Source of the DNA: Tabrizicola sp.
GTDB taxonomy: Bacteria > Pseudomonadota > Alphaproteobacteria > Rhodobacterales > Rhodobacteraceae
DNA length: 53,745 nucleotides
Direction of reading: 5' to 3'
Assembly (NCBI RefSeq): GCF_016792905.1
Contig: NZ_JAEULP010000038.1
Span: 1 to 53,745, forward strand
Under the pieces are notes generated by a model. The model worked only from the letters and a program-made list of their open reading frames with translations. It made no database searches and had not been told where the DNA came from. Position numbers and translations under genes: made by a program. Positions 36,534 to 44,483 of this stretch are shown in pieces; position 1 is the first letter of the stretch; each line of letters begins with the position of its first letter.

Positions 36534-36562
36534 ATTTTTACACGGGAATAGCGTGATTTCAA
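36534..36562 (-). promoter_or_regulatory. Candidate pckA promoter
   Basis: On the minus strand TTGAAA (36562 to 36557), a 17-base spacer and AAAAAT (36539 to 36534) resemble a sigma-70 promoter, about 120 bases upstream of the pckA ATG. The -10 match is only four of six. Confidence 0.3.
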
Positions 36563-36565
36563 ACA

Positions 36566-36597
36566 GTTAGCGCAATCATTCCGGCGTTAGCGCCACC
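36566..36597. promoter_or_regulatory. Two GTTAGCGC direct repeats, 20 bp apart, upstream of pckA
   Basis: GTTAGCGCAATC (36566-36577) and GTTAGCGCCACC (36586-36597) share GTTAGCGCnAnC and are spaced two helical turns apart, just upstream of the candidate pckA -35. Each is an imperfect palindrome centred on GCGC, as in LacI-family operators. LacI-type regulators (PckR, CceR) are known to control pckA in rhizobia and Rhodobacter; the assignment here is inference. Confidence 0.45.
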
Positions 36598-36704
36598 AGC
36601 CACCGGCAATGCCCGGAAGTGGTCCGGATTGTTTGCCGGATTGGCGAAATTGCCACCCTTCCGCTCCTTGTTTCGGGGGTGATTCGAATTTCTGTTGCGT
36701 AAGC

Positions 36705-36729
36705 GCGGTCAACGACTGAAAATGACCGC
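36705..36729. promoter_or_regulatory. Inverted repeat GCGGTCA-N11-TGACCGC upstream of chvI
   Basis: A perfect 7-bp inverted repeat with 11-base spacing (36705-36711 and 36723-36729) ends 40 bases before the chvI ATG. Position suits a regulator, possibly ChvI itself. Confidence 0.4.
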
Positions 36730-36769
36730 AAAACAATAAGGCAGCAGCAGTTCTTAGGGAGGCACGCAG

Positions 36770-37471
36770 ATGTCCCGCATCGCGCTGGTCGACGATGACA
36801 GGAATATCCTGACCTCGGTCGCCATGACGCTTGAAGCCGAGGGCTTCGAGGTCGAAACCTACAACGACGGCCAGTCCGCCTTCGAGGCGTTCAGCCGCCG
36901 GATGCCGGACATGGCGGTCCTCGACATCAAGATGCCGCGGATGGACGGCATGGACCTGTTGCAGCGCATGCGGCAGAAGACCTCGATCCCGGTGATCTTC
37001 CTGACCTCGAAGGACGACGAGATCGACGAGGTGCTGGGCCTGCGGATGGGGGCGGACGACTACGTCAAGAAGCCTTTCAGCCAGCGCCTGCTGGTCGAAC
37101 GCATCCGCGCGCTTCTGCGTCGGCAGGAGGCGATCAACACCGGCGAGGCGGCGGCCACCGAAGAAACCCGGATGATGGAGCGCGGCGCCCTGCGGATGGA
37201 CCCGCTGCGCCATTCCGTGACCTGGAAGGGCAAGGAAGTCGCGCTGACCGTGACCGAATTCCTGCTGTTGCAGGCCCTGGCCCAGCGGCCCGGCTTCGTG
37301 AAGAGCAGGGACCAACTGATGGACGTGGCCTATGACGACCAGGTCTATGTCGACGACCGGACCATCGACAGCCACATCAAACGCCTGCGCAAGAAGATGC
37401 GGTCGGTCGATGACACATTTTCGGCCATCGAGACGTTGTATGGTATCGGCTATCGCTACAACGAAGAGTGA
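36770..37471 (+). CDS. chvI: ChvI response regulator (OmpR family)
   Basis: 233 residues; AGGGAGG precedes the ATG. Receiver domain 1-115 with acidic pocket (LVDDDRN), phospho-acceptor Asp52 ([12 protein letters not shown]), Thr79 region (FLTSKDDE) and Lys101 (VKKPFS); winged-helix output about 135-230 ([44 protein letters not shown]). ChvI acts with ChvG in acid and envelope-stress responses of alphaproteobacteria. Followed 12 bases later by chvG. Confidence 0.95.
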   Translation: MSRIALVDDDRNILTSVAMTLEAEGFEVETYNDGQSAFEAFSRRMPDMAVLDIKMPRMDGMDLLQRMRQKTSIPVIFLTSKDDEIDEVLGLRMGADDYVKKPFSQRLLVERIRALLRRQEAINTGEAAATEETRMMERGALRMDPLRHSVTWKGKEVALTVTEFLLLQALAQRPGFVKSRDQLMDVAYDDQVYVDDRTIDSHIKRLRKKMRSVDDTFSAIETLYGIGYRYNEE

Positions 37472-37483
37472 CGGCCCACCTAG

Positions 37484-39178
37484 ATGTCCTCCGCGCCCCG
37501 GATCTCCTCCAACGACCTGAAACCGAAGCGGTCAGGCGACGTTCTTCTTGGCGAGGACTGGGTTTCCCCTGACGCCACCGTCGAACGCCTGAAGGAAGGC
37601 CGGGCAGGACGCAGCATCGTCGGACTGAACCGTTCGCCGCTGGCGCGGAAGATCATCGTCTTCAACCTGATGGCGCTGGTCCTGCTCGCGGTTGGCGTCC
37701 TGTTCATGAACCCGTTCCGCGACAGCCTGGCGCTGCAGCGGCAACTGGGCATGGTCCGGCAGGCGGAACTGATCGCCTCGGTCTACGAGGCGCACCTGCG
37801 CACCGGCAATACCGGATTCGACTTCCGCATTCCCTTGCAGGACATCGAACTTGACCCGGTGCTGGAGGTCTTTGTCTTCGATCCGACGGGGCAACTTCTG
37901 GCCTCGCGCGTCGGGCAGGGGACGGGGACGCTTGTCACCAACCCGGACCAGCCCACGATCCTGACCGATTTTCTTGAGGGCGTCTGGAATGTCGTGACGG
38001 TGTTCTTCCGGCAGGGCCAGGCCGACCGCACCGAAACCATCGACCCGGCCGACAACGCGCGTGCCGCCTTCGAGGGCGCGCGCGGCGGCGATGTGGTGAC
38101 GCGCGTCACCCGGAACGGCGAAGGCAGCATCTATTTCACCGTCGCCACTCCGATCACGGTTGCGGGCGATCTGGTAGGCGTGGTCGCGATCACTTCGGAT
38201 TCGCAGGAGATAGACCGGCTTGTCCGCTATGAGCGCGAACAGATCCTGCAGATGTTCCTTCTGGCCGTGGTCCTGTCGATCAGCCTCAGCCTGATGCTGG
38301 CCTCGACGATTTCCAACCCGCTGTCCGACCTTGCCGCCGCCGCCGAGGTGGGTCGCGACCGCGACTCGCGCCGGGTGGCCCCAAGTCGGGTCCGCATCCC
38401 CGACCTTGCGGCGCGGCCGGACGAGATCGGGCGGTTGTCCGTTGCCATGCGGGGCATGGTCTCGGCGCTGTATGACCGGATCGACGCCAACGAACAGTTT
38501 GCCGCCGACGTGGCGCATGAGATCAAGAACCCGCTGGCCAGCCTGCGCTCGGCCGTCGGTTCGTTGCGCTTCGTGAAGAAGGACGAACATCGCGACAAGC
38601 TTCTGGACGTGATCGAACACGACGTGCGCCGCCTGGACCGGCTGGTCAGTGACATCTCGAACGCCTCGCGGCTGGACAGCGAACTGGTGAAGGAAGAGGA
38701 GGAGGAGTTCAACCTTCTCAAGACCCTGTCGAACCTTTGCCAGTACCTGTCGCAGCAGGCGGGCGAGAAGGGGGTGGATTTCATCATCGACCTGCCGTCC
38801 GACGCGATCAGCATCCACGGGCTTGAGGCGCGGCTGGCGCAGGTTTTCGTGAACCTCGTCACCAACGCGATTTCCTTCTGCGACGATGGCGATGCGGTGC
38901 GGGTCTGGGCGCGGCGGCGCGAGAACCGGGTGCTGATCGTGGTGGAGGATACCGGCCCGGGCATCCCGGAACAGGCGCTGACCAAGGTGTTCAAGCGCTT
39001 CTATTCCGAACGCCCGCAATCTGAGTTTGGCAAGCATTCCGGTCTGGGTCTCGCCATCTCCAAGCAGATCGTCGAGGCGCATGGCGGGGTGATCTGGGCC
39101 GAGAACATCCGCCCCACGGCCGCCGACCCGACCTCTGATCCCTTGGGCGCACGCTTCGTCGTCGGCCTGCCGGTGTGA
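37484..39178 (+). CDS. chvG: ChvG sensor histidine kinase
   Basis: 564 residues: cytoplasmic N-terminus, membrane helix about 57-76, periplasmic sensor domain about 77-253, second helix about 254-274, HAMP, H-box with His345 (DVAHEIKNPLASLRSAVGSL), N-box (FVNLVTNAISF) and G-boxes (VEDTGPGIPE, GLGLAISKQIVEAHGG). It phosphorylates ChvI in response to periplasmic signals; in rhizobia the pair is held off by ExoR, and no exoR is seen here. The stop overlaps the GTG start of hprK. Confidence 0.95.
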   Translation: MSSAPRISSNDLKPKRSGDVLLGEDWVSPDATVERLKEGRAGRSIVGLNRSPLARKIIVFNLMALVLLAVGVLFMNPFRDSLALQRQLGMVRQAELIASVYEAHLRTGNTGFDFRIPLQDIELDPVLEVFVFDPTGQLLASRVGQGTGTLVTNPDQPTILTDFLEGVWNVVTVFFRQGQADRTETIDPADNARAAFEGARGGDVVTRVTRNGEGSIYFTVATPITVAGDLVGVVAITSDSQEIDRLVRYEREQILQMFLLAVVLSISLSLMLASTISNPLSDLAAAAEVGRDRDSRRVAPSRVRIPDLAARPDEIGRLSVAMRGMVSALYDRIDANEQFAADVAHEIKNPLASLRSAVGSLRFVKKDEHRDKLLDVIEHDVRRLDRLVSDISNASRLDSELVKEEEEEFNLLKTLSNLCQYLSQQAGEKGVDFIIDLPSDAISIHGLEARLAQVFVNLVTNAISFCDDGDAVRVWARRRENRVLIVVEDTGPGIPEQALTKVFKRFYSERPQSEFGKHSGLGLAISKQIVEAHGGVIWAENIRPTAADPTSDPLGARFVVGLPV

Positions 39179-39603
39179 CCGCGGCAAGCGAGATCCTGCA
39201 TGCGAGCTGTGTCGCGGTCGAGGGTCGGGGGATTCTGGTGCTGGGGCCGTCCGGGGCGGGGAAATCCGCGCTCGCCATCCGCCTGATCGCACTGGGCGCC
39301 GGGTTGGTGTCGGACGACCGCACGCTGGTCGTTGCAGAGGCGGGTCAATTGACCGCGACCTGTCCCAATCCGGCGATGCAGGGGCTGATCGAGGCGCGCG
39401 GCCTTGGCATCCTGCGCGCTCCGGTGGTGGACCGGGTGGCCCTGGCCCTTGCCGTCGACCTGTCGCAACGCGAGCCCGACCGCTTGCCACCCTTCCGCAC
39501 GGTCACAATCCTGGGAATTCCGCTTCCCCTTGTGCTGCACCCGCAGAATGACCATTTTCCCGACGCGCTGATGCTCTATCTTCGGCACGGACGACAGGCA
39601 TGA
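39175..39603 (+). CDS. hprK: Short HPr kinase/phosphorylase
   Basis: 142 residues, GTG start overlapping the chvG stop (GTGA). Only the C-terminal catalytic domain of HprK is present, the normal state in alphaproteobacteria (Gram-positive HprK has about 310). P-loop GPSGAGKS (24-31), acidic SDD (46-48) and the HprK signature IEARGLGIL (72-80) are seen. It would phosphorylate HPr on Ser46, a residue present in the HPr gene 1.3 kb downstream. Confidence 0.92.
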   Translation: MTAASEILHASCVAVEGRGILVLGPSGAGKSALAIRLIALGAGLVSDDRTLVVAEAGQLTATCPNPAMQGLIEARGLGILRAPVVDRVALALAVDLSQREPDRLPPFRTVTILGIPLPLVLHPQNDHFPDALMLYLRHGRQA

Positions 39604-39618
39604 CTGCGCCATATCACG

Positions 39619-40533
39619 ATGACCGCTGAGACAACCCACGACCACCGCCTTGTCTTCGTCACCGGCCCCTCGGGCGCCGGGCGGACGACCGCGATCCGCG
39701 TGCTGGAGGATCTGGGCTACGAAGGCATCGACAACATCCCGCTGACGCTGGTGCCCCGCCTGGTCGAAGGTGCCCCGCTGGGCCGCCCCATTGCTCTCGG
39801 CCTCGACGTCCGCAACCGCGATTTCAACGCAACCGCGCTGATCGAGCTGATCGACAGCCTGACCCGCGACCCGCGCGTCGACCTGGAGGTCCTGTACCTT
39901 GACTGCGCGCCGGGCGTGCTGATCCAGCGCTATTCCGAAACCCGCCGTCGGCACCCGCTGGCCCCGAACGAGACGCCCGCGCAAGGCATCGAGCGCGAGA
40001 TCGACCTCCTGGCCCCGATCCGTGTTCGCGCCGACCACCTGATCGACACCACCGAGCTGACGCAGCACGACCTGAAGGCCGAACTGGCGGCGATCTTCGA
40101 TATCACCCCTTCGGGGCGGCTGTCCGTCTCCGTCCAGTCCTTCAGCTACAAGCGCGGCACTCCGCGCGGGGTGGACATGATCTTCGACTGCCGGTTCCTG
40201 GCGAATCCCCACTGGCAGCCCGCGCTCCGCGCGCTCGATGGCCGCGATCCGGCGGTGGAGGCCTTTGTCCGCGCCGACCCGCGCTTCGACGAATTCTTCC
40301 GCCGGGTGAGTGAGCTTCTGATCTTTCTCCTTCCGGCCCATCTGGAGGAGGGCAAGGCCCATCTTGCCATCGGGTTTGGTTGCACCGGAGGGCAACACAG
40401 GTCGGTTGCCATGGCGGAAATGGTCGGGAAGGCGCTTGCAGAGGCAGGCTGGCCGGTGTCAAAACGTCACCGGGAACTGGAACGCAAGGCTGCAACGCAG
40501 CAGCCGGACGCAACGAAGGTGGCAGGCGCTTGA
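39619..40533 (+). CDS. rapZ: RapZ/YvcJ-family nucleotide-binding protein
   Basis: 304 residues. The Walker A loop reads GPSGAGRT (16-23), with Arg22 where lysine is usual. The rest is normal for Rap[55 protein letters not shown], and the C-terminal [17 protein letters not shown]. In E. coli RapZ binds RNA (GlmZ) and glucosamine-6-phosphate. In alphaproteobacteria it is usually in this hprK-EIIA-HPr operon. The TTG start of the next gene overlaps its stop. Confidence 0.93.
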   Translation: MTAETTHDHRLVFVTGPSGAGRTTAIRVLEDLGYEGIDNIPLTLVPRLVEGAPLGRPIALGLDVRNRDFNATALIELIDSLTRDPRVDLEVLYLDCAPGVLIQRYSETRRRHPLAPNETPAQGIEREIDLLAPIRVRADHLIDTTELTQHDLKAELAAIFDITPSGRLSVSVQSFSYKRGTPRGVDMIFDCRFLANPHWQPALRALDGRDPAVEAFVRADPRFDEFFRRVSELLIFLLPAHLEEGKAHLAIGFGCTGGQHRSVAMAEMVGKALAEAGWPVSKRHRELERKAATQQPDATKVAGA

Positions 40534-40925
40534 TCGGTATCGTGATCGTGGCACATGGCGGTCTGGCGCGGGAATACCTCTCGGCGGTGGAACATGTGGT
40601 CGGGCGACAGGACGGGGTCCGCGCGATTTCCATCGAGGATGACCACGACCGTTCCGCCAAGCAGGCCGAGATTTGCGCCGCGGCCGATGCCGTCGACACC
40701 GGGCAGGGGGTGGTGCTGGTGACGGACATGTTCGGCGGTTCCCCGTCGAACCTCTCGCTGCCCGCCTGCGCCACCTCTGGCCGCCGCATCCTCTATGGCG
40801 CGAACCTGCCGATGTTGATCAAGCTTGCCAAGTCGCGCGATCTTGCCGTACCCGAAGCGGTGGCGGCCGCGCTGGATGCCGGGCGCAAGTACATCAACAG
40901 CCTCGATCTGGGAGGTGGGGCGTGA
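40530..40925 (+). CDS. PTS EIIA component, mannose type
   Basis: 131 residues. TTG at 40530 is the likely start (TTGA overlap with rapZ), giving [18 protein letters not shown] with the phospho-accepting His10 where EIIA-Man has it. [13 protein letters not shown] and [10 protein letters not shown] are conserved. No EIIB or EIIC gene is seen nearby, so a regulatory rather than sugar-importing role is likely. The rare TTG start and overlaps suggest its level depends on rapZ translation. Confidence 0.9.
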   Translation: MIGIVIVAHGGLAREYLSAVEHVVGRQDGVRAISIEDDHDRSAKQAEICAAADAVDTGQGVVLVTDMFGGSPSNLSLPACATSGRRILYGANLPMLIKLAKSRDLAVPEAVAAALDAGRKYINSLDLGGGA

Positions 40926-40933
40926 GGGACGAG

Positions 40934-41203
40934 ATGACCAGCCGAACCCTGCGCATCGTCAACGAAAAGGGCCTGCATGCCCGCGCCTCTGCCAAGTTCG
41001 TCGAGGTAGTCGAGGCGCATGAGGCCCGCGCCACCGTCGCCCGCGACGGGATGGAGGTTTCGGGCGATTCGATCATGGGTCTTCTGATGCTCGGCGCCTC
41101 GCGGGGGACGGTGATTGACGTGACGTGCAGCGGCGACGAAGCGGAGAAACTCGCCGATGCGCTGGAGGCCCTTGTTGCGGCCCGGTTCGGAGAGGATTAT
41201 TGA
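40934..41203 (+). CDS. ptsH: HPr phosphocarrier protein
   Basis: 89 residues from ATG 40934 (GAGGGACGAG before it); a GTG at 40922 overlapping the previous stop would add four residues. His15 (KGLHARASAKF) is the EI-dependent phosphorylation site and Ser46 (GDSIMGLLML) the HprK site. It carries phosphate from EI to the EIIA encoded just upstream; ptsI is not in the window. Last gene of the chvI-to-HPr run. Confidence 0.94.
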   Translation: MTSRTLRIVNEKGLHARASAKFVEVVEAHEARATVARDGMEVSGDSIMGLLMLGASRGTVIDVTCSGDEAEKLADALEALVAARFGEDY

Positions 41204-41251
41204 GGCGGATGCCCTGACTCGATCCGGGCACCTGCCGGGGATAGCAGCTTA

Positions 41252-42136
41252 GTGACAGACCACAGCCAGATTGCCACCGAGGTGCCGTCGCCTGCGGCAG
41301 GTCCGGCTGAGCGTCAGTATGACATGCGGCGGCTCAGCTATGCGGGCACCTTCAAGAACCCATGGAAGGCCGGCACGATCCGCGCCATCGAATGGCTGAC
41401 CGCCAAGCTGCGGCTTCTGAGCCTGATCCGCAGCTTCGAGAAATCCGGCGCCCCGCACGGCGCACCCTTCTGGCCCAAGGCGATCCGCCACATGGGCATC
41501 CGCATCGACACTCCGGCCGAGGAGATCGCCCGCATCCCGGCGACCGGCCCGCTGGTCGTGGTCTCGAACCACCCCTCGGGGCTGGTCGACGGCATGGTGC
41601 TGGCCGAGATGATCAACCGCGTCCGGTCCGACTTCCGCATCCTCACCCGGTCGCTCCTGACCGGGATCCCCGAGGTTGAGGAGTTCATGATCCCCGTGCC
41701 CTTCCCGCATGAGGACAACGCCCGCGAGCTTGGGTTGCAGATGCGGGAGGAAACGCTCGCGCATCTGAAGGCCGGGGGGGTGATCATCCTGTTCCCGGCA
41801 GGCAAGGTCGCGATGTCCGAAGGCTGGTGGGGCCCGGCGGTGGAGGGCGAGTGGAACGTCTTCACCCACAAGATCGTCAAGTCCACCGGGGCGACGATCC
41901 TGCCGATCTTCTTCCCCGGCCAGAACAGCCGGATGTTCCAGATCGCCAACCAGGTGTCGGATACCGTGCGGCAAGGCTTGCTGCTTTATGAGATCAAGCG
42001 CTGCCTCTTCAAGCCGACCCGGCCCGTGATCGGTGAGCCGATCCCGGCGGAGGAGCTGAAGAAGTGGGAGGGGAACCCGCGCGGGTTCCTGGCCTGGCTG
42101 CGGGAGCATACGCTGGGGTTGAAGAACCAGGCGTAG
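41252..42136 (+). CDS. Lysophospholipid-type acyltransferase (PlsC/OlsB-like superfamily)
   Basis: 294 residues, GTG start. The active-site histidine is in VVVSNHPSGLVDGM, the spaced NHPxGxxDG form seen in hemolysin/OlsB-like acyltransferases rather than the HX4D of classic PlsC; FPAGKVAMSE is the second block and TGATILPIFFPGQNSRMFQI the third. It probably acylates a lysolipid or amino-lipid at the membrane. Its TAG stop (42134-42136) lies in a dispersed palindromic element, so the last residues (KNQA) may be set by it. Confidence 0.82.
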   Translation: MTDHSQIATEVPSPAAGPAERQYDMRRLSYAGTFKNPWKAGTIRAIEWLTAKLRLLSLIRSFEKSGAPHGAPFWPKAIRHMGIRIDTPAEEIARIPATGPLVVVSNHPSGLVDGMVLAEMINRVRSDFRILTRSLLTGIPEVEEFMIPVPFPHEDNARELGLQMREETLAHLKAGGVIILFPAGKVAMSEGWWGPAVEGEWNVFTHKIVKSTGATILPIFFPGQNSRMFQIANQVSDTVRQGLLLYEIKRCLFKPTRPVIGEPIPAEELKKWEGNPRGFLAWLREHTLGLKNQA

Positions 42137-42202
42137 GGTGGGGACAAACCCACCACCTGCCCTGTCCGTTCCGGGTCGGACGGTGGGTTTCACCCACCCT
42201 AC
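42133..42202 (+). repeat. 70-bp composite palindromic element with 10-bp terminal inverted repeats
   Basis: GTAGGGTGGG (42133-42142) and CCCACCCTAC (42193-42202) are perfect inverted ends. Inside, the left unit closes with ACCCACCACC (to 42157), a 24-base spacer follows, then GGTGGGTTTCACCCACC (42182-42198). Bases 2-4 of the element are the TAG stop of the acyltransferase gene. The same design, with the same spacer length, occurs at 18458-18524 on the other strand. Confidence 0.85.
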
Positions 42203-42220
42203 GCTGTGGCTAGCGCCTCT

Positions 42221-42520
42221 TCATACGCGTATCGCGGGTCCGGCTAGATCATAAAGCTGTGCGGTGTCGGTGCGATAAACTGTCCCACCGCAGTTCGGAC
42301 AAATCTGCAAGCTAACCGAAGGCAATGGGTTGTCGCCATTTGCTAATATGCCAGACTTTGTTTCAGAAACCGCGAATGCGCCTTCGAGCAACCAACCGCC
42401 CCAGCCGCAAGCTTCTTGGTCAACGGTGCAAACCGCATAGGTTATGACCGCGTAGTCAGGTGGTATGACTTTGGCAATGGTGACGTCTTGAAGTTGGTTC
42501 CGTTCTTCTTCTGTGAGCAC
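42221..42520 (-). CDS. Orphan 99-residue zinc-ribbon-like protein in a low-GC patch
   Basis: GTG start at 42520 with GAGGG six bases upstream. The chain, starting VLTEEERNQLQDVTIAKVIP and ending AQLYDLAGPAIRV, holds ICPNCGG near residue 75 plus VCTVDQEACGWGGW near 35, so two cysteine groups that could bind zinc. I do not recognise the family. Base composition is about 52 percent GC by hand count over 42241-42520 against about 65 percent around it, and codon use is correspondingly less GC-ended. Bounded on one side by the 70-bp palindromic element. Probably acquired. It could be an immunity- or regulator-type small protein, but nothing shows that. Confidence 0.65.
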   Translation of the reverse strand: MLTEEERNQLQDVTIAKVIPPDYAVITYAVCTVDQEACGWGGWLLEGAFAVSETKSGILANGDNPLPSVSLQICPNCGGTVYRTDTAQLYDLAGPAIRV

Positions 42521-42569
42521 TCTAGCCCTCGACGCCTTACTGAACTCTCTGCAAGCCCCAGCCTCATGC

Positions 42570-43445
42570 TTACCGCGTCGGAACCGGCACTTCCCCCCGG
42601 TAATCATAGAACCCCCGCTGCGTCTTCCGCCCCAGCCACCCGGCCTCGACATACTTGGTCAGCAAGGGACAAGGCCGGTACTTGGTATCCGCCAGGCCCT
42701 CGTGCAGCACGTTCATGATCGCAAGGCAGGTGTCCAGCCCGATGAAATCGGCCAGTTCCAGCGGCCCCATCGGGTGATTGGCGCCCAGTTTCAGCGACTC
42801 GTCGATCGACTTCACCGAGCCGACGCCCTCGTACAGCGTATAGACCGCCTCGTTGATCATCGGCATCAGGATGCGGTTGACGATGAAGGCCGGGAAATCC
42901 TCGGCGCTGGCGGCGGTCTTGCCAAGCTTTCGCACGACCTCATGCAGCGCGTTCCAGGTGGCCTCATCCGTCGCGATGCCCCGGATCAGTTCGACCAGCT
43001 GCATCACCGGCACGGGGTTCATGAAGTGGAAGCCCATGAACTTTTCCGGCCGGTCGGTGCGGGACGCGAGCCGGGTGATGGAAATCGACGAGGTGTTCGA
43101 GGTCAGGATGGTCGAGGGCTTCAGGTGCGGCAGCAGGTCTTCGAAGATCGCCTGCTTCACCGTCTCGCGTTCCGTGGCGGCCTCGATGATCAGGTCGCAC
43201 TGGCCAAGGTCGGCGAGTTTCAGCGTGGTCTTGATGCGTTCCAAAGCAGCGCGCTTGTCGGCGGGCAGCACTTTCCCGCGCGAGACCTGGCGTTCGATGT
43301 TCTTCTCGATGGTGGCAAGCGCCTTCGCCAGACCCTCTTCCGAGATGTCGTTCAGAAGCACATCATAGCCCGCCAGCGAAAAGACATGGGCGATGCCGTT
43401 GCCCATCTGCCCGGCACCCACAATGCCCACCAGCTTGATCGTCAT
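42570..43445 (-). CDS. 3-hydroxybutyryl-CoA dehydrogenase
   Basis: 291 residues from ATG 43445 (GGAGGG before it). Rossmann motif GIVGAGQMGNGIAHVF (8-23), SNTSSISIT, catalytic His140 in GFHFMNPVPVMQLVE, GFIVNR-type PAFIVNRILMP and KLGANHPMGPLELADFIGLD. It interconverts acetoacetyl-CoA and 3-hydroxybutyryl-CoA (NAD(P)), feeding PHB turnover and the ethylmalonyl-CoA pathway. In relatives it often directly follows etfBA; here a DUF6473-like gene on the other strand lies between. Confidence 0.93.
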   Translation of the reverse strand: MTIKLVGIVGAGQMGNGIAHVFSLAGYDVLLNDISEEGLAKALATIEKNIERQVSRGKVLPADKRAALERIKTTLKLADLGQCDLIIEAATERETVKQAIFEDLLPHLKPSTILTSNTSSISITRLASRTDRPEKFMGFHFMNPVPVMQLVELIRGIATDEATWNALHEVVRKLGKTAASAEDFPAFIVNRILMPMINEAVYTLYEGVGSVKSIDESLKLGANHPMGPLELADFIGLDTCLAIMNVLHEGLADTKYRPCPLLTKYVEAGWLGRKTQRGFYDYRGEVPVPTR

Positions 43446-43607
43446 CGCCCGCACCCTCCATCTGTCGTTCCCGGTTATGCCCGCCCCGTTCCGCGCGCGC
43501 AAGGCGGAGGGGAAATGCATAGAGCTTTAGCCAACCGCCCGATTTTAGCCATTCGGCAACCACTCTGGCCCAGGGTTTGCCTTGGGTAGACTGCAATCGG
43601 GTGTGTG

Positions 43608-44429
43608 ATGTTGATGCTGGATGCGGGCGCGGGGGCGCCTGACTATTTCCCATGCCGCTATGGCGCGTCGAAGGCGGTGTTCCGCGGGCCGTGGCGCGAT
43701 CTGACGGCGCCTTACGTCGCCATGCTCGGCGGCTCGGCCACCTTCGGCAAATATGTCGATCGGCCCTTTCCGGCGCTGGTGGAACAGGCGCTGGGGCATC
43801 CGGTCGCCAATCTGGCGGGCCTGAACGCGGGGCCGGATTTCTACCTGTCCGATCCGGCCACGCTGGACATCGCTGCCGGGGGCCGGGCCGTGGTGGTGCA
43901 GGTGACAGGGGCCGAGGCGCTGTCGAACCCCTGGTACACTGTCCACAGCCGCCGGAACGACCGCTTTCTAGCCGCAACGCCCGCCTTGCGCGCCCTGTTC
44001 CCGCAGGTGGATTGCACCGACATCCACTTCACCCGGCATCTGTTGCAGGTGCTGGAACGCAGCGATGCCGGGGCATTCGGCCAAGTGGTGCAGGGGCTGA
44101 AACAGAACTGGCTGGCGAAGATGCGGCAGTTGATGGCGGGGCTTCCGGCCCGGCGGGTGCTCCTGTGGCTGGCCGACACTCCCCCGCCGGAGCGGGCCGA
44201 CAGCCTTGGTTCTGCGCCTCTCTTCATCGACTGCGCCATTCTGGACGCGCTGCGCCCCGAAGCCTCCGCCATCGTGCTGGCGATGCCCAGCCCGCAGGCC
44301 CGGACTTTGGCCCGGTTCGACATGACCTACCCCGAGACCGAGGCGACACAGGCCGCCTGCCTGCCGGGCGCGGCCGTCCATGCCGAGGTGGCGGATCGCC
44401 TGGCCCCGGTGCTGCGCGGTCTGATGTGA
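43608..44429 (+). CDS. DUF6473-like (SGNH-type?) protein
   Basis: 273 residues from ATG 43608; GTG 43605 and ATG 43614 are near alternatives and no clear ribosome site is seen. The opening [20 protein letters not shown] and [20 protein letters not shown], then [13 protein letters not shown], match the family I know as DUF6473 in Rhodobacterales. The GGSATFG and NAGPD blocks resemble blocks I and III of SGNH hydrolases. The function is unknown. It is convergent with etfA; the terminator at 44433-44452 lies between. Confidence 0.7.
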   Translation: MLMLDAGAGAPDYFPCRYGASKAVFRGPWRDLTAPYVAMLGGSATFGKYVDRPFPALVEQALGHPVANLAGLNAGPDFYLSDPATLDIAAGGRAVVVQVTGAEALSNPWYTVHSRRNDRFLAATPALRALFPQVDCTDIHFTRHLLQVLERSDAGAFGQVVQGLKQNWLAKMRQLMAGLPARRVLLWLADTPPPERADSLGSAPLFIDCAILDALRPEASAIVLAMPSPQARTLARFDMTYPETEATQAACLPGAAVHAEVADRLAPVLRGLM

Positions 44430-44452
44430 AAAGGGCCGCCCGAAGGCGGCCC
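44429..44452 (-). terminator. Intrinsic terminator of the etfBA operon (TTCG tetraloop)
   Basis: Read on the minus strand: GGGCCGCC-TTCG-GGCGGCCC followed by TTTT. Eight perfect GC pairs and a C(UUCG)G loop make it a strong intrinsic terminator. On the plus strand it lies 3 bases after the stop of the DUF6473-like gene and may also end that transcript, though without a T-run. Confidence 0.7.
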
Positions 44453-44458
44453 CGATCC

Positions 44459-44483
44459 GTAGGGCGGGTGCCAACCCACCGCC
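44459..44483 (+). repeat. Half-unit of the GTAGGG...ACCCACC repeat abutting the etfA stop codon
   Basis: GTAGGGCGGGT followed by GCCA and ACCCACCGCC; the 7-bp stem has one change (GGCGGGT). The next three bases (44484-44486, TCA) are the stop codon of etfA. No partner unit follows since coding sequence begins there. Confidence 0.85.

Larger units (their letters stand above)
36417..36769. other. 353-bp divergent control region between pckA and chvI
   Basis: No gene is seen. The DNA is AT-richer than the neighbours and must hold the pckA (leftward) and chvI (rightward) promoters. Seen inside: a candidate leftward promoter (36534-36562), a pair of GTTAGCGC half-sites (36566-36593) and an inverted repeat (36705-36729), each listed separately. 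Confidence 0.7.
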
